16,218 nucleotides of DNA. Source: an uncultured Trueperaceae bacterium. Lineage in GTDB: Bacteria; Deinococcota; Deinococci; Deinococcales; Trueperaceae. Position numbers and translations under genes: made by a program. The stretch covers positions 1 to 16,218 of the forward strand of contig CALDPK010000183.1 of the NCBI GenBank assembly GCA_937911855.1, read 5' to 3'. Positions within the stretch are counted from its first letter, which is position 1; each line of letters starts with the position of its first letter. The notes under the pieces are model-generated. The model had not been told where the DNA came from. It did not search any database and saw nothing but the letters and a program-made list of their open reading frames with translations. Below, in pieces: positions 13,292 to 16,218 of the stretch.

Positions 13292-15844
13292 ATGCCGATT
13301 ACCCTGCGTCTTGCCCTGAGAAACCTGGCCCGGCATCCCTGGCGCAGCCTCGTGACGATCCTTGGAGTGGCTACCGGCATCGCTGCCGTGCTTGCGACGC
13401 TCTCCCTTGGCGACAACATCCGAGCCAACCTGACCCAGATGCTGCAGGCCGCGAGCGGCCAGGCCGGCCTCGTGGTCAGCCCTGGTGTCGACGGGCGCGC
13501 GGTGTTCGAGTATGAGGACATCCTCGACGAGGTGCTCGCCGATCCCGGCGTCACCGCTGCCTACCCGGTGCTGCGTCACCGCGCGGAACCGCTGCGTGCT
13601 GAGGAGATCGAGAGCAGCGGGCTGGTCCTGGTCGATTCCGGTTTCCAGATGTCCGGTTACCCGATGGATCAGGCAGAGTGGCTGCCGACGGTCCTTGTTG
13701 CCGGCGAGCTGCCCGAAGCAGGTCAGTTCGAGATCGTCCTCGCCGAAGGTTTCGCTGCACAGCGCGGACTTCAGCTGGGTGACCCGGTTACCTTCGCCAC
13801 GCAGTTCGGCCAGACGACCTTCACGCTGAGCGGCCTGCTCGATGACGCCGAAGGTTACGGGTCGACCAACTTCGGCCGCGTCGGCGCGGTTGACATCGTC
13901 GACCTGCAGGAGATGCTCAGGCTTACCGGCCGCGCGTCGGTGATCGAACTGGTGCTGACCGAAGGCATGGTCGCCACGGTGACGCAGGAACGGCTGCAGC
14001 AGCAGCTGGGTGAAGCCATGGCGGTCGTGCCGCCGCAGGTGGTGGGCGACGTCTCGACAGGTCTGGTCGACGCACTCTCGGCCGGCCTGCAGATACTGGC
14101 GCTCACCCTGCTGGGACTGGCCGGCTTCCTGGCGTTCAACACGTTCGACGCGAGCGTGCTGGAACGGACGCGGGAGTACGCGCTGCTGCGGACAATCAGC
14201 ATGACGCGCGGTCAGGTGCGGCAGCTGGCACTGCTCGAGGCGCTGACCGTCAGCCTGCTCGGCGTGGCCCTGGGTGTGGTCCTCGGCCTGGGGCTGTCCA
14301 TGCTGCTGACCAGGTTCAACGCCGCGATTCTGGGAATCGAGGCCCGCACTCTGGTGGTGCCGCTGGGCAGCGTCGCGCTGGCGGCAGGCATAGGCATCGC
14401 AGTTTCCCTGCTTGCCGGCTGGCTGCCGGCACGTGAGGCATCCAGGATCCCCGCACTGACGGCGCTCAGGCGCAGCGACCCACCCGTGCGGCCCGTACTG
14501 GTGACGTTCGGCTGGCTGCTGATCGCCGCTGCCGTGGCCGTGGGCCTGTGGCCCTGGCGTGGCGGGATCGCCCTGCTGATGGCGGCAGTGACGATGGGCC
14601 TGCTGTTCTTCGGACTGACGCTCGCTGCCCGCAGCGTGCTCCGTCCCGCCGCCGCAGTGCTCAGGCCGCTGCTGGTGCGCGCCTTCGGCGTGGCCGGCAG
14701 GCTCGGTGCCGACATGGCTGCACGCAACTCCAGCCGCAACGGCGTGGCGATGGGCATGGTCGTTGTCGGGGTGGCCCTCACCATCGGCGTCGGCTCGATG
14801 GTGGCCGGCGTGAACGACACGGTTGCGGACTGGGTCGAGACGACGGTGCTTGGCGACATGTTCGTCACCAGCCCCGTTGCTTTCCCCGAAGATTTCGAAG
14901 AGGCCGTGCAGGCGCAGGTAGACGGCGTGGACGTGGTGTCCGGTGTGGCGTTCAACGCCATCCGTTTCGAGCCTCCGGACGCCCGCGCCCGCACCGTCGC
15001 TTTGATAATGGTGGACGAGGAGCGTTTCGACCCCGAAGCAGGTTTCGGAAGTTTCCAGTTCTACCGCTCACAGGGCTCGCTCGGCAGCGCGTACGAGGCA
15101 CTCGCGAACGGGCAGGTGCTGATCGCCAGCAGCATCCATGAACGCTTCGGCCTGGGTGTGGGCGACACGATCTCGCTGCGCACGGGCTCAGGCTTCCGCG
15201 ACTTCGAGGTCGGGGCGGTCATAGTCGACTTCACCAGTGGCGGCGAAGCCGTGGTCGCCAGCACCGATCTGATGCCGGACTTCGGTGGCGGCACGCCCGA
15301 CCTGTTCGTCATGACGGTGCCGGACGGCACTGACCTGATGGCGGTGCGGGACTCACTGCTCATGACCTTCCCTGAGCTGCACCTGGACGTGACCCTGAAC
15401 GCCGATTACCGGGAATTCATAATGACGCAGGCACGCCAGGTGTTCGCCACGACCAACCTGCTGCTTGTCCTGGCCATCTTCATAGCGGCGCTTGGTGTGG
15501 CCAACACGCTGGGCCTCAACCTGTCGACGCGCCAGCATGAACTGGCGGTGCTCCGTACCGTCGGCATGCCGCGCGGCGGCATCGCCCGGCTCATAACGGC
15601 AGAAGGGCTGGTCATCACCATCACCGGCACGATAGCCGGGGTGCTGGCGGGACTGCTGCTGTCCGGCGTGGTGACCGCCGGTGCCTCTGCCCTGTCGGGC
15701 TTCGATCTGAGGCCGAGTTTCCCGTGGTGGCTGATCCTGGCGGGCCTGCTGGCCTCGCCGGTCGTCGCCCTGGTGGCCTCTTACTTTCCTGCCCGCCGCG
15801 CCGCCAGACTGGCGCCGGTCCGGGCGCTGTCTCCCGAGGAGTGA
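13292..15844 (+). CDS. FtsX/LolE-type ABC transporter permease (two-module)
   Basis: This 850-residue permease is of the MacB/LolCE/FtsX superfamily with two full modules. Helix 1 is at about 17-38, then a MacB-type extracytoplasmic domain (about 39-255), and helices 2-4 (about 268-286, 308-335 and 353-378). A two-helix linker follows (about 400-450). Then come helix 7 (about 485-510), a second extracytoplasmic domain (511-712), and helices 8-10 (about 716-738, 768-795 and 812-832). Both modules end in the same PAR.A..P..AL signature (LPAREASRIPALTALR and FPARRAARLAPVRALS), evidence of internal duplication. Such proteins extract lipids or lipoproteins or export small molecules by a mechanotransmission cycle. 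The cargo here is unknown. The partner ATPase starts 2 nt downstream. Confidence 0.9.
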   Translation: MPITLRLALRNLARHPWRSLVTILGVATGIAAVLATLSLGDNIRANLTQMLQAASGQAGLVVSPGVDGRAVFEYEDILDEVLADPGVTAAYPVLRHRAEPLRAEEIESSGLVLVDSGFQMSGYPMDQAEWLPTVLVAGELPEAGQFEIVLAEGFAAQRGLQLGDPVTFATQFGQTTFTLSGLLDDAEGYGSTNFGRVGAVDIVDLQEMLRLTGRASVIELVLTEGMVATVTQERLQQQLGEAMAVVPPQVVGDVSTGLVDALSAGLQILALTLLGLAGFLAFNTFDASVLERTREYALLRTISMTRGQVRQLALLEALTVSLLGVALGVVLGLGLSMLLTRFNAAILGIEARTLVVPLGSVALAAGIGIAVSLLAGWLPAREASRIPALTALRRSDPPVRPVLVTFGWLLIAAAVAVGLWPWRGGIALLMAAVTMGLLFFGLTLAARSVLRPAAAVLRPLLVRAFGVAGRLGADMAARNSSRNGVAMGMVVVGVALTIGVGSMVAGVNDTVADWVETTVLGDMFVTSPVAFPEDFEEAVQAQVDGVDVVSGVAFNAIRFEPPDARARTVALIMVDEERFDPEAGFGSFQFYRSQGSLGSAYEALANGQVLIASSIHERFGLGVGDTISLRTGSGFRDFEVGAVIVDFTSGGEAVVASTDLMPDFGGGTPDLFVMTVPDGTDLMAVRDSLLMTFPELHLDVTLNADYREFIMTQARQVFATTNLLLVLAIFIAALGVANTLGLNLSTRQHELAVLRTVGMPRGGIARLITAEGLVITITGTIAGVLAGLLLSGVVTAGASALSGFDLRPSFPWWLILAGLLASPVVALVASYFPARRAARLAPVRALSPEE

Positions 15845-15846
15845 TC

Positions 15847-16218
<372 letters not shown>

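Noticed and set aside
14212..14994. 260-codon minus-strand frame inside the permease gene
   Set aside because: The product is Ser/Thr/Ala/Pro-rich with no domain, and the opposite frame is a well-formed two-module permease.

Overview
The window looks like chromosomal DNA of a high-GC bacterium, most likely Deinococcota and perhaps Truepera-like. This is an inference. It rests on a very Thermus-like elongation factor P (Arg32 at the loop tip), the gene block efp-accB-accC-nusB-folD-divergent PAP2, and several start codons that sit 6 nt behind a -10 box with no ribosome binding site, a layout known from leaderless Deinococcus mRNAs. No insertion sequence, phage gene or CRISPR array is visible. 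Most genes are housekeeping.

Layout. (1) Positions 1-1311, minus strand: purF, cut by the window edge, preceded by a 15-codon upstream ORF whose stop overlaps the purF start. (2) 1501-2029, plus strand: a promoter, tRNA-Leu(CAA), secG and a strong intrinsic terminator. (3) 2205-7667, plus strand: a sigma70-type promoter and a roughly 170-nt structured leader. These are followed by an oligopeptide-type ABC substrate-binding protein, two permeases, an unrecognised 48-residue membrane peptide and a polyprenyl diphosphate synthase. The last four genes are tightly coupled. No ATPase gene accompanies the transporter. (4) 7681-8437, plus strand: a foldable intergenic RNA segment and comF, which converges on the next block.

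(5) 13207 down to 8421, minus strand: a GNAT acetyltransferase with a leaderless-type promoter, a tiny upstream ORF, then efp, accB, accC, nusB, folD and a divergent PAP2 membrane protein, with short gaps or overlaps. The block links translation (EF-P), fatty-acid initiation (AccB/AccC), transcription antitermination (NusB) and one-carbon metabolism (FolD). (6) 13280-16218, plus strand: a divergently transcribed LolE/MacB-type permease of 850 residues and the first 124 residues of its ATPase.

No clearly new multi-gene system is evident. The most original signals are the short upstream ORFs that end in TGATG at purF and efp, the leaderless-type promoters with an identical 6-nt gap, the structured leader of the substrate-binding protein gene, and the small membrane peptide between an ATPase-less transporter and a prenyl synthase.
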